Source: Paraktedonobacter carboxidivorans
GTDB taxonomy: Bacteria; Chloroflexota; Ktedonobacteria; Ktedonobacterales; Ktedonobacteraceae
Length of the DNA: 64,000 bases
NCBI GenBank assembly: GCA_041156125.1
Contig: JBEVTI010000012.1
Location: 79,267-143,266 of the forward strand
Direction of reading: 5' to 3'
Of the stretch, positions 25,951 through 35,650 are shown piece after piece (within the stretch, counting starts at the first letter, position 1; the number at the start of each line of letters is the position of its first letter). The translations under genes were made by a program, and so were the position numbers. The notes beneath the pieces were generated by a model. The model had not been told where the DNA came from. It searched no databases and saw only the letters and a program-made list of their open reading frames with translations.

Positions 25951-26658
25951 ATGAATATCGTGTTGATAGGTGCTCAGGGATCAGGAAAAGGTACGCAGGC
26001 GACCTTGCTTACCCAGGCATTGGGTTTGCGCCATCTTTCCAGTGGGGACCTTTTTCGTCAGGCATTTGAGGAGCGGACGCAGCTTGGAGAGAGAGCCAGA
26101 GCTTATATTGATCGAGGTGATTTAGTCCCGGACGAAATTACCGTTGCAATGGTATTGCGGCGCCTCGCGGAGCCGGCATACAGTTCTGGGGCAGTACTCG
26201 ATGGCTTTCCGCGTACAATCCCGCAGGCGCAAGCGCTCGATCGCGGCTTGTATCGGCTGGGTCGCCGCATTGACATCGCGGCTTATCTGGAGGTACCGCG
26301 CGCTGAACTGTTAGCCAGGCTTTCTGGGAGATATATCTGTCGGGCCTCTCAGCATGTTTATCACCAGTCCGCGCACCCGCCGAAAGTTAGTGGGATCTGC
26401 GATGTAGATGGCAGCGAACTCTATCAGCGCTCCGACGACGCGGGAGAGGCTGTGCAAAAGCGTCTGGCCATCTTTTTTGGCGAGACAATTCACCTCCTGG
26501 ACTACTATAAAAATCAGCATAAGTTGATCGAGACCAACGGCAACCAGCGTGTCGATGAGGTTCATATCGAACTGCTCAACGAATTTCAACACCACATGGT
26601 CGGCAGCAGACATAGTCGTTATTGGCCAGGTTTTAATCCGCAAAGCAATTGTGGCTAA
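25951..26658 (+). CDS. Adenylate kinase-like nucleoside monophosphate kinase (second-copy type)
   Basis: A 235-residue kinase. The P-loop is GAQGSGKGTQ (7-16), the NMP-binding part HLSSGDLFRQA and DGFPRTIPQAQ. The LID (~125-165) keeps the layout CRAS..CDVD, where zinc-binding adenylate kinases have CxxC..CxxC/D: the second Cys is Ser. The C-terminal region is longer than usual. ATG 25951 follows AAGGAGGAG by 4 bases; an upstream in-frame ATG at 25876 has no site. It stands alone, not in a ribosomal protein operon, so it is probably a paralogue of the housekeeping enzyme. A TATAAT at 25820-25825 may be its -10. Followed by a 23-bp hairpin. Confidence 0.82.
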   Translation: MNIVLIGAQGSGKGTQATLLTQALGLRHLSSGDLFRQAFEERTQLGERARAYIDRGDLVPDEITVAMVLRRLAEPAYSSGAVLDGFPRTIPQAQALDRGLYRLGRRIDIAAYLEVPRAELLARLSGRYICRASQHVYHQSAHPPKVSGICDVDGSELYQRSDDAGEAVQKRLAIFFGETIHLLDYYKNQHKLIETNGNQRVDEVHIELLNEFQHHMVGSRHSRYWPGFNPQSNCG

Positions 26659-26711
26659 GTCTCTCCTTAGAACCACTAATTTGAACTGTAACGGTGGATT
26701 AAATGATACTT

Positions 26712-26776
26712 TGTGTAATTATTGAATTCTTCTCTTGCCAGAAAAACATTCTGGAGAAGAATTCAATAATTACACA
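26712..26776 (+). terminator. Perfect 23-bp inverted repeat after the adenylate kinase-like gene
   Basis: 26712-26734 pairs with 26754-26776, loop of 19. AT-rich stem, no clear T-run. The rest of the 26659-26987 gap holds no gene I can support. Confidence 0.7.
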
Positions 26777-26987
26777 TTAAATAGGCCAACCTGGCGAGTA
26801 TTGGCATGGGCGGCGTGTGACAGGTGCCACTTCAGGAATGTGAAATCCTTTCCTACTTATCTATGACTGTTAGACGTTCTATATACAGGGATGATAAGAT
26901 GAACCCGGATGTATCTCTAGCTAAAAGGGACACTTGTCGATGTAGGAAGAAGGCTTTTCTGGAGATTGAGCACAAGGTAGAACAGTC

Positions 26988-28103
26988 ATGGAACAGCAAT
27001 TGCATAAACAGCGTGGACGGCAGCAGACGCTGCTGGTTTTGCTTACCTGGACATTTCTGGGCGCGCTCCTCTTAAGTGCGTGTAGCAGTTCGTCAACAGG
27101 TGGGACAACAAATCCTTCTTCTAGCAATACCCCGTCCGCGTTGAGCCAGACATTGCGCAGTGAAGGGGATCAACAGCTTCAGTCCTTTCAGCAATGGATT
27201 GCGCTGATGCGCCAGTACGGCGGCGATGTAACGACCTATCAGCAACAGTACGCCAGCGCTCAGCGAGCTCTGCAAAGCGCAAGTACAGCTACGGTATATA
27301 ATCAGGCGCTTGGCGCGCTACAAGGTCATGTCAAGGCCATCAAAATTCCCGCTTTCAAGCAAGAGGTCGTCTCTCTTCAACAGCAGCTAGCTCTGGATGT
27401 GAAAACCTGGGGTGATCAGCACACTTATAGTGATACCTTCGATGGGCGGACCTATAAGCAGGGGTATGAGTATGACGACACGACCGGCGTGGGCGGCTCG
27501 CTCTGGCTGCAAGGGGATTTGAGTACCGCTCAGACCCTCACGGACTATCAGCAGATCGTCGAAAATCTCAACATGTGGACTTACCTGTTTCAGCAAATGA
27601 AGGCAAATTTCAGCGATAAGACGCCATCTAATCAGGTTCACCAGACCGATCTAACATTGATGCAGCATTACAGCTATACCAGTGGGCAAGTTATTGTGGT
27701 TTCGCTGCGTGAGCAGGCTCTGCGCGCTTATAAGGATGGTAAGTTGGTCAAGTCCTTCCTGGTCACGACTGGTCAGCCAGAACTGCCTTCTCCTCCAGGC
27801 ACGTGGTGGATTGAGGGCAAGAAGCATCCAACGGTCTTTAAATCGACTGCGCCGAAAAATTCGCCCGATTGGTATCCTGATACGCCTATTAACTATGCCA
27901 TGCAGTACCATAGCAATGGTTACTTCTTTCATGATGCCTGGTGGCGTACCGAATTTGGACCCGGCACTAATTTCCCGCATCAAGATCCCAATGGCGATCC
28001 GTTCGCCGGTCATGGCTCACATGGCTGCGTGAACATGTCCACGAGTGATTCTGCCTGGTTATATGGTTTTGTCTCGCTTTATACGCCTATCATCATTTAT
28101 TAG
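26988..28103 (+). CDS. L,D-transpeptidase (YkuD) lipoprotein
   Basis: A 371-residue lipoprotein: hydrophobic signal ending in lipobox LSAC, Cys32. A Ser/Thr/Gln-rich and helical region (~35-220) precedes the YkuD domain (~235-371). The active-site motif is HGSHGCVNM with catalytic Cys347 and preceding His345, followed by SDSAWLY, as in functional cross-linking enzymes. It would act on the outside on peptidoglycan peptides or anchor proteins. AAGGTAG lies before ATG. The long Gln-rich helical spacer probably reaches from membrane to wall. Confidence 0.88.
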   Translation: MEQQLHKQRGRQQTLLVLLTWTFLGALLLSACSSSSTGGTTNPSSSNTPSALSQTLRSEGDQQLQSFQQWIALMRQYGGDVTTYQQQYASAQRALQSASTATVYNQALGALQGHVKAIKIPAFKQEVVSLQQQLALDVKTWGDQHTYSDTFDGRTYKQGYEYDDTTGVGGSLWLQGDLSTAQTLTDYQQIVENLNMWTYLFQQMKANFSDKTPSNQVHQTDLTLMQHYSYTSGQVIVVSLREQALRAYKDGKLVKSFLVTTGQPELPSPPGTWWIEGKKHPTVFKSTAPKNSPDWYPDTPINYAMQYHSNGYFFHDAWWRTEFGPGTNFPHQDPNGDPFAGHGSHGCVNMSTSDSAWLYGFVSLYTPIIIY

Positions 28104-28352
28104 GGCATAATTAGCCGGGTTGTAAAGAACTGCTCGGCGTCTGTGGCGCTTCGCACAATTTTTTGGTGAGCCGCTCGCTCTGCCACGGCTCATCAGGAGG
28201 AATGAGGGCGCTATTACGCGGCGAGGAGGATCACTTTGAGGGGAGAAATTGATGCGTGGTGAGCAGGATTGCCTGGAGGTCGGGGAGCAACTCGATGCTT
28301 GTAGCCTGGTAAAATAGGGTTGATGAGCGCGAAACGAATGGAGCGTTGAGCA

Positions 28353-30446
28353 ATGCAGCAACGACTCGACGAAGAGTACTGGCCAGCCTGGCGACAATTT
28401 GTGCTCCAGGGCACACTGGAAGAAGAGCGTTTACCTCCGCTGTTAGCGCAGTCCTGGCGGCGTTGTGCCGCGTTGGGACTGAACCCATACGCCAGTCGGG
28501 GGCAAACGGAACTAGCGGCTAAGGAGCAAGCGAGGATCTCTCAGGATTTATTGAGCCTGGCACGCCCAGCGATGGAAGATCTCTACCAGTTCGCCGAGCA
28601 AGCGGAATGCGTGGTCGTATTCGCGGATGCTGGAGGGCGCATAGCTGATCTGGTCGGCAGTTCGCGGATATGCCGAGAGTTAGATCTAGCGGGTTTGTGC
28701 GTAGGAGCTTTGTGGAATGAGGAAGAACAGGGAGCTAACGCGCTGGATCTTGCTTTGCGAGAATCATTCCCCACATATCTGGCGGGTGCTATGCACTATC
28801 TGGCCGCGCTTCACCCCTTTTATACTGCCGCCGCGCCCGTCCACGATCTGCTAGGCCAGGCTGTTGGTGTGCTGGGAGTGATCGGGCATTATGAAGACTA
28901 CCATCCCCATACGTTGGGTATGATCAGCGCCGCGGCTCTGGCTCTCAGCAATCAGATTCAGGTCCAGGCCTGGTTGAGCAACGCCAACGATCTGCTGGCC
29001 GAACTGAAAACAATCGCGCAGGCTCTTCCCGAGGGCGTCCTGCTCTTGCGCCGCGACGGCATCATCTCGCAGATGAACGCTCCCGCGGGCGCGATGCTGG
29101 GTCTCGTGCAGGAGCGTGTAACCGGGCGGCGTCTACGCGACGTGCTCCCGCTGCCTGCCCTGTTGGGCCGCGCGCTGGAGCGCCTGGAAACCTTCACCGA
29201 CGAAGAACTGCTCTTTGAGACTCCCCAGGGACGTGTCATCTGTCTCTGTTCGCTGAAACCAATCGCGGGCAGCACACCCAGGACAGGGCTGGAAGATTTG
29301 TTTAACTCGTCTGGCCTCCTGCTTTCTACCCAGGTCACGTCGGATGGTTTTGTGCTAATCTTGCGCAGCATTGAACGTGTGCGCAAGCTTGTCCATCGTA
29401 TGACCGGGGCGCGTGCTCGTCTGACCTTTGCTAGCGTCATCGGCGAAAGTGCCTCGTTGCGCGAGGCCTTACGCCTGGCTCAACGCGCTGCCCAGAGTAA
29501 TGCGACGGTACTTTTGCGTGGTGAAACCGGCACAGGCAAAGAGATCTTCGCGCAGAGTATCCACAATCACAGTCAACGCGCTGGTGGTCCCTTTATCGCC
29601 ATCAACTGCGCCGCCATCCCGCGCGAACTGATCAACACTGAACTCTTTGGCTACGAAGGTGGCTCGTTCACTGGTGCGGACCGTCAGGGACGTCCCGGTA
29701 AATTTGAGCAAGCCAATAGCGGTACGCTCTTTCTTGATGAAATTGGCGATATGCCGCTGGATTTGCAAACGTCGCTGTTGCGCGCCATCGAGACACGAAC
29801 AATCACGCGCATTGGTGGTCAGCGCACGATTACCGTTGATGTACGTATCATTGCCGCCACACATAAAAATCTGCAAGAGGACACGCGCCGCGGTACATTT
29901 CGCTCCGACCTTTACTATCGCCTGAATGTGCTCGCGATCACGATTCCGCCTTTGCGCCAGCGCGCTGACGACATTGCGCTATTGGTGCGGCATTTCCTGG
30001 AACGCCAGAGTCAAGCGCAGGGACGAACTTTGCTAATCACTCCTGAAGCGCTCCAGGCCCTCCAGAACTTCCCCTGGCCCGGTAATGTGCGCGAACTGGA
30101 GAATCTGCTTGAGCGTGTCACTTACCTTGTCCGTAGCACCACCATCGCGCTCGACGATCTACCACCTGAGATCAGCACCAGCGTCAGACTAGCAACAGTT
30201 GATGAGCCATCGGCGCCAGATGCGCAGCCTGTGCCTGAGTTGCCTGGTAGCGTTGCCGAAGAGTTAGTGGTCGAGAGAGACCTCAAACAGCAGAGCCAGC
30301 GGGCTGAATTGGCAGCCATCATGCGTGCCCACCGCCAGGCCAACGGTCATATGACGCACGCGGCAGCCCTGCTGGGTATCAGCCGCACAACCCTCTGGCG
30401 CAAAATGGTACGCTATGGTCTGCTGGATGGCCACAAAACTGGTTAG
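28353..30446 (+). CDS. dhaR: Sigma-54-dependent activator of the AcoR/DhaR type
   Basis: A 697-residue enhancer-binding protein. The N-terminal region (~20-50, LLAQSWRRCAALGLNPYA) and GAF domain (~70-205) are of the AcoR type; a PAS domain follows (~215-320). The AAA+ domain (~365-590) has Walker A GETGTGKE, the sigma-54 contact loop GSFTGA (GAFTGA variant) and Walker B GTLFLDEIGDM. A Fis-type HTH (HMTHAAALLGISRTTLWRKM) ends the protein. It lies immediately upstream of dhaKLM, with three palindromic sites and a -24/-12 promoter between, so it very probably activates those genes. E. coli DhaR, by contrast, has lost the GAFTGA loop and works with sigma-70. Confidence 0.88.
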   Translation: MQQRLDEEYWPAWRQFVLQGTLEEERLPPLLAQSWRRCAALGLNPYASRGQTELAAKEQARISQDLLSLARPAMEDLYQFAEQAECVVVFADAGGRIADLVGSSRICRELDLAGLCVGALWNEEEQGANALDLALRESFPTYLAGAMHYLAALHPFYTAAAPVHDLLGQAVGVLGVIGHYEDYHPHTLGMISAAALALSNQIQVQAWLSNANDLLAELKTIAQALPEGVLLLRRDGIISQMNAPAGAMLGLVQERVTGRRLRDVLPLPALLGRALERLETFTDEELLFETPQGRVICLCSLKPIAGSTPRTGLEDLFNSSGLLLSTQVTSDGFVLILRSIERVRKLVHRMTGARARLTFASVIGESASLREALRLAQRAAQSNATVLLRGETGTGKEIFAQSIHNHSQRAGGPFIAINCAAIPRELINTELFGYEGGSFTGADRQGRPGKFEQANSGTLFLDEIGDMPLDLQTSLLRAIETRTITRIGGQRTITVDVRIIAATHKNLQEDTRRGTFRSDLYYRLNVLAITIPPLRQRADDIALLVRHFLERQSQAQGRTLLITPEALQALQNFPWPGNVRELENLLERVTYLVRSTTIALDDLPPEISTSVRLATVDEPSAPDAQPVPELPGSVAEELVVERDLKQQSQRAELAAIMRAHRQANGHMTHAAALLGISRTTLWRKMVRYGLLDGHKTG

Positions 30447-30539
30447 AAATGTTTTTGCCAGTTCTCACGTGCTAGCATGTGAAATCTTCTTACCATACTA
30501 GAAGGCTTGCGCATAAAAGATATCTACTCGTCAGAGAGC

Positions 30540-30616
30540 GTTGCGTTTTTGCAACATAAGAAGGAGACGTTGCAAGTTTGCAACATACTATATGTTGCAA
30601 ACTTGCAACGTCTCCT
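30540..30616. promoter_or_regulatory. Three palindromic activator sites GTTGC-N6-GCAAC (upstream activating sequence)
   Basis: Copies at 30540-30555, 30569-30584 and 30594-30609. The last two are arranged so that 30562-30587 and 30591-30616 also form a perfect 26-bp inverted repeat with a 3-base loop, which may terminate the activator gene as well. They lie 45-115 bases upstream of the -24 element. Confidence 0.75.
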
Positions 30617-30651
30617 CTCTATCATCGGCATCTAGAGCGTGCTCATGGATT

Positions 30652-30667
30652 TGGCATAGAAATTGCC
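30652..30667 (+). promoter_or_regulatory. Sigma-54 promoter of the dhaKLM genes
   Basis: TTGGCATAGAAATTGCC has GG (30653-30654) and GC (30665-30666) separated by exactly 10 bases, the -24/-12 pattern. Transcription would start near 30678, leaving a ~275-base leader before dhaK. Confidence 0.75.
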
Positions 30668-30954
30668 AGTAAGAAAGTAAGAAGTTCATATTTCAGACCC
30701 TCATTGAGTGTTTTAAGCAAGCGGCTAAAGAGAGGAGGGGGGTAGTAGTATACTTTGGGGTTAACTGTTGGATGCTGTCCTGAGTGTAATCACCTGCAAC
30801 TTTGTAATTCGAGCGTGAAAAGTCAGCAAAAGGGCGACATCTAGCACTGCTAAGGTAGAAGTTCTCTTGTAGTAGAAGTCCTCTCGTAATAGCAAGGGGA
30901 GCGGCGCTATGGTGCGCAGTTCTTTCAAACACCAGAAAGAGAGACAGGTAAGAG

Positions 30955-31956
<1,002 letters not shown>

Positions 31957-32288
31957 GACGAAGCGACTCTAACCAGAGAGATGAGTCTGGGGCAGAGGTG
32001 TCTATCTTCCCCAGCCTCTGTGCGTGCGAGCCAGAGTTGGGGAAGAGGCGCCGGGGATGGCCCATTGTTCCATGCTATGCTTATTATAACGAGAAAAAAG
32101 AGCGCTCCCTTGCGGCTCTGGTCAATAAGCAACAGCCTGGAGGTCACGCTTCATCTCCACGCTTGAGTGGAGGCGAGGTCATCCTCAAGCTTACTACTGT
32201 GCGGGGAGAAGTTCGCCTTTTTGCGTAGGATTGGAGCGAGTGAGAAGCTCACAGGCTTCGTCTCTTTTAATCATAAGCGGAGGAGTTT
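31957..32288. other. Gap between dhaK and dhaL
   Basis: 332 bases without a gene. A weak 7-bp hairpin (GCTTGAG 32161-32167 with CTCAAGC 32184-32190) and G/C-rich short repeats near 31985-32060 are the only structure; AGCGGAGGAG directly precedes dhaL. Confidence 0.4.
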
Positions 32289-32933
32289 ATGCCGATTACA
32301 ACTGAAGATACTCTGCGCTGGCTCCAGGATCTAGCTCGGATCTTGCAGAAGAATCGCGACTATTTAACACAACTGGACTCAGCTATTGGGGATGCGGACC
32401 ATGGAATCAATATGGATCGCGGCTTCAGAGCCGTGATGGAGAAGCTCCAGACGCAATCCGAGATGGACATCGGTTCGTTACTCAAACTGGTTGGCACGAC
32501 CCTGGTTTCCACCGTAGGAGGTGCCAGTGGGCCGCTCTACGGCACAGCATTCTTACGAGCTGGTATAGCTATGGCTGGCAAACGAGAACTCTACGAGGCT
32601 GACTATATAGCCTTGCTCGAAGCTGCTGTGGGTGGTATTCAAGCGCGTGGCAAGGCCCAGGCAGGCGAGAAGACCATGCTGGACGCACTGCTACCGGCTC
32701 TGGCTAGCGCGAAAGAGGCCGAAGCCGCCCATCTGGACATAATTGAGGTCACACGCCGTGCCAGTGAGGCAGCGGAGCAGGGAATGCTGGCTACGATTCC
32801 GCTACTAGCCACTAAAGGTCGTGCTAGCTATCTCGGAGAGCGCAGCGTCGGGCATCAAGATCCAGGCGCAACCTCAAGCTGGCTAATACTAAAAACGCTG
32901 GCGGATACTTGCGCGGCGAGGAGTAACACATGA
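32289..32933 (+). CDS. dhaL: Dihydroxyacetone kinase subunit DhaL (ADP-binding)
   Basis: A 214-residue DhaL. The magnesium-ADP site motif is LDSAIGDADHGINM (29-42) with D30, D35 and D37. KAQAGEKTMLDAL and GRASYLGERSVGHQDPGA are further conserved loops. Bound ADP is not exchanged but rephosphorylated by DhaM. GCGGAGGAG precedes ATG; the last bases overlap dhaM (ATGA). Confidence 0.95.
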   Translation: MPITTEDTLRWLQDLARILQKNRDYLTQLDSAIGDADHGINMDRGFRAVMEKLQTQSEMDIGSLLKLVGTTLVSTVGGASGPLYGTAFLRAGIAMAGKRELYEADYIALLEAAVGGIQARGKAQAGEKTMLDALLPALASAKEAEAAHLDIIEVTRRASEAAEQGMLATIPLLATKGRASYLGERSVGHQDPGATSSWLILKTLADTCAARSNT

Positions 32934-33331
32934 CGGTAAGCTTAGTAGTGGTTTCTCACAGCGCCAGGCTGGCGGAAGGTGTAGTCGAACTGGCCGGCCA
33001 GATGGCTCATGGGAAAGTGGCCATCGCTGCGGCAGGCGGGACTGGCGCTGGAGAACTGGGCACGTCAGTTGATCGTATTCTCGCCGCGCTTGAGCAGGTG
33101 GCTGGTCCAGACGGCACGCTCATTCTGCTGGATCTGGGCAGCGCGGTTATGGCGACCGAGATCGCAGTTGAGCAATTCACACAGAATGGAGGCTATCGTG
33201 TCACCATCAGTCCTGCGCCACTGGTTGAAGGCGCGGTTATCGCTGCTGTAGAAGCCTCGATCGGTAGCACCCTGACAGAGGTTGCGGATGCCGCGCTCGG
33301 CGCACAGAGCTTGCCGAAAATTCATGGATAA
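32930..33331 (+). CDS. dhaM: PTS-dependent dihydroxyacetone kinase phosphotransferase subunit DhaM (EIIA-like)
   Basis: 133 residues: only the EIIA-mannose-like domain, with the phosphorylated His10 in VVSHSARLAEG and LLDLGSAVMATE. E. coli DhaM is longer because HPr and a truncated enzyme I are fused to it; here those functions are the next two genes. DhaM moves phosphate from HPr to the ADP in DhaL. It overlaps dhaL by four bases. Confidence 0.93.
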   Translation: MTVSLVVVSHSARLAEGVVELAGQMAHGKVAIAAAGGTGAGELGTSVDRILAALEQVAGPDGTLILLDLGSAVMATEIAVEQFTQNGGYRVTISPAPLVEGAVIAAVEASIGSTLTEVADAALGAQSLPKIHG

Positions 33332-33350
33332 TCAGACAAAGGATCAAACT

Positions 33351-33623
33351 ATGCCTGTGGTAGAGAACACGGTGATCATCACTAACAAAGTCGGCTTGCA
33401 CGCCCGTCCAGCCACGCTTTTCGTGCAAGAGGCGGCGAATTTTCAAGCGCAGATTCAGGTAAAGAACGGCGAAACAAGTGCGAATGCCAAAAGCATCCTG
33501 GGTGTGCTCAAACTGGGTGCTAGCCAGGGTGCGACACTGTTGCTGCGGGCTGAAGGCGAGGATGCTGCGGAGGCTATTCAGGCGCTAGTCTCCCTGGTCG
33601 AGCGCAAATTTGGCGAAGAGTGA
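33351..33623 (+). CDS. ptsH: Phosphocarrier protein HPr
   Basis: 90 residues. The phosphorylated His17 is in NKVGLHARPA, and Ser48 is in ANAKSILGVL, the position that HPr kinase would modify. ATG 33351 is chosen because AAAGGA lies 7 bases upstream; an earlier ATG at 33324 overlapping the dhaM end has no site. It links enzyme I to DhaM. Confidence 0.93.
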   Translation: MPVVENTVIITNKVGLHARPATLFVQEAANFQAQIQVKNGETSANAKSILGVLKLGASQGATLLLRAEGEDAAEAIQALVSLVERKFGEE

Positions 33624-33631
33624 GGTCGAGC

Positions 33632-35509
33632 ATGCTAGACGCAACTTCCTCAGATCAGCAGCCGCTGCGCGTTTTGCCAATCTCTCCAGGGATCGCTCTC
33701 GGTCCTATTCGCCTGCTAGATCGCATCGAAGAGTCGCGTGTACCGCAGCCTGAGCGCTCTCATATTCAAGCTGAGCAACTGACAGGCGAACGCCAGATAC
33801 TCCAGCAAGCTCTGGCGACCGCGGAGGTGGAGTTAAACGATCTTTACGAGCGCGTCACGGATACTGTAGGGCAGGCTGAAGCGGAGATTTTCACGGCGCA
33901 AAAGTTTATGTTGCGCGATCCCGATCTGCTTGATGAGGTAGAGGCTTTGATGGCCAGGCAGTTTTTCTCCGCGACCAGCGCCTGGCGCCTGGCTATCGAG
34001 CAGCAGAGTGAGTTGCTAGCTGCGTTGCCCGACGCTACTCTATCCGCGCGCGCTGCGGATGTGCGCGATATGGGTACCAGGGTATTGAGCCATCTCCAGG
34101 CTATAGTAAGCGGAACCAGCAGTTCTAAGCAGAGTGCATCTGTGCGCCAGGTGCCAGCCCTGATCGTGGCCCGCGACCTGACCCCTTCGCAAACTGCTCG
34201 ACTTGATCCCGCCAGCATTCTGGGTATTTGCACTGTTGAAGGTGGTCCGACCACGCACGCGGCTATTATTGCCCGCGCGTTAGAGATACCTGCTATCGCT
34301 GGTCTGGACGCTCAAGTGCTGGCTAGCCTACGCGAGGGCCAACAACTGGCTATCGATGGTGGACGCGGGCTGGTCTATCTTCATTTCGACGACATGCAGC
34401 GCTCTCAACTTGCCGCGGCCATGGCTGAACAGCAGAGCAAGAAAAATGCTCGCGACATTGCCTACTGGCGCACACGCCCTGGCGAGACCGCGGACGGCCA
34501 TACAGTGCCGATCTATGCTAATGTCGGTGATGTCGCGGGCGCGCGTGAGGCCGCGGAACAGGGTGCTCAGGGTATCGGTCTGCTGCGCACCGAATTTCTC
34601 CTGGCGCAGTATCCTTCAATGCCTGAGGATGGCGTTCGTTTCAGCGGAGAAATCTCGACCCAATCCATGGATTTGCTAGCCGGGCAACGCATTACCTTTC
34701 CTGATGAGCAGGAGCAGTTCGCGAGCTATCGCGAGCTTTTCCAGAATTTTGCCAGCCAGGCGCTTTTTCACAAAACCATTGTGGCTCGTACCCTGGATGT
34801 TGGCGCTGACAAGCCGTTTCCCGCGCTGGAGCGTATGCTGGGGGAGTGGAAAGAGACGAATCCTGCGCTGGGTCTGCGTGGCGCGCGCATTCATCTATTG
34901 CATACTGAGCTTCTGCGCCAGCAAATTCGTGCTCTGCTACGCGCAGCTGGCGAGACTGCGATCGACTTGCGCATCATGTTTCCCATGATTGCTACTGTAG
35001 AAGAGACGCGTCGCATGAAACAGGTGCTGGAGGAGGCGCGTGCCGAATTAAGCCAGGCAGGGGTAGCTCAGCCTCAGAATGTAGCGGTGGGTATTATGAT
35101 CGAGACGCCAGCGGCGGTCTGGTTGGCCGACGCCCTCGCCCGCGAAGTCGATTTCTTCAGCATTGGCGCCAACGACCTCTTTCAGTATACCCTGGCTGCC
35201 GATCGCACTAATAGCCGCGTTATGGGCATGTTTGCTGGTCTCGAACCAGCTCTCTGGCGCTCAATCAATCATGTATTGCAAGCCGCGCGTATCCACGAGA
35301 TACCCGTTGCTGTCTGTGGAGAGATCGCCGCTGACCCGCGCTACGGCCCTCTGCTTGTTGGTCTGGGCATCGACGAACTCAGCGTCAGCCCACCCGCCCT
35401 GGCCCGCGTCAAAGAGGCCCTGCACCAGCACGACCTGAGCTACTGGCAAAGCAAAGCTCAAGCCCTGCTCCAGGCCGAAACCGCCGCGGAAATAGAGGAG
35501 CTTTTGTGA
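33632..35509 (+). CDS. ptsI: PTS enzyme I (phosphoenolpyruvate-protein phosphotransferase)
   Basis: 625 residues, ~50 longer than the usual enzyme I, with a short N-terminal extension. It has the HPr-binding helical domain (~45-150), the phospho-His loop GGPTTHAAIIARA (His ~209), then the PEP-binding barrel with DFFSIGANDLFQYTLAADRT and the late Cys in VAVCGEIAADP. It takes phosphate from PEP and gives it to HPr. ATG 33632 follows GAGG by 6 bases; a GTG at 33620 overlapping the HPr stop is the alternative. No sugar-specific EII genes are seen in the window, so this enzyme I may serve DhaM only. Confidence 0.93.
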   Translation: MLDATSSDQQPLRVLPISPGIALGPIRLLDRIEESRVPQPERSHIQAEQLTGERQILQQALATAEVELNDLYERVTDTVGQAEAEIFTAQKFMLRDPDLLDEVEALMARQFFSATSAWRLAIEQQSELLAALPDATLSARAADVRDMGTRVLSHLQAIVSGTSSSKQSASVRQVPALIVARDLTPSQTARLDPASILGICTVEGGPTTHAAIIARALEIPAIAGLDAQVLASLREGQQLAIDGGRGLVYLHFDDMQRSQLAAAMAEQQSKKNARDIAYWRTRPGETADGHTVPIYANVGDVAGAREAAEQGAQGIGLLRTEFLLAQYPSMPEDGVRFSGEISTQSMDLLAGQRITFPDEQEQFASYRELFQNFASQALFHKTIVARTLDVGADKPFPALERMLGEWKETNPALGLRGARIHLLHTELLRQQIRALLRAAGETAIDLRIMFPMIATVEETRRMKQVLEEARAELSQAGVAQPQNVAVGIMIETPAAVWLADALAREVDFFSIGANDLFQYTLAADRTNSRVMGMFAGLEPALWRSINHVLQAARIHEIPVAVCGEIAADPRYGPLLVGLGIDELSVSPPALARVKEALHQHDLSYWQSKAQALLQAETAAEIEELL

Positions 35510-35650
35510 TGCATGAGAAGCGGTTAGTAACGCAGCCTCTTCCCGCATATCATACGTAGAAACGAAGTATTTGGTGGCATGATTATAATAAATAGAGGTG
35601 GTGGGATGTATCGTGGTTAGTAGGGTCTTATAGTAGGGGAAATTACTTTC

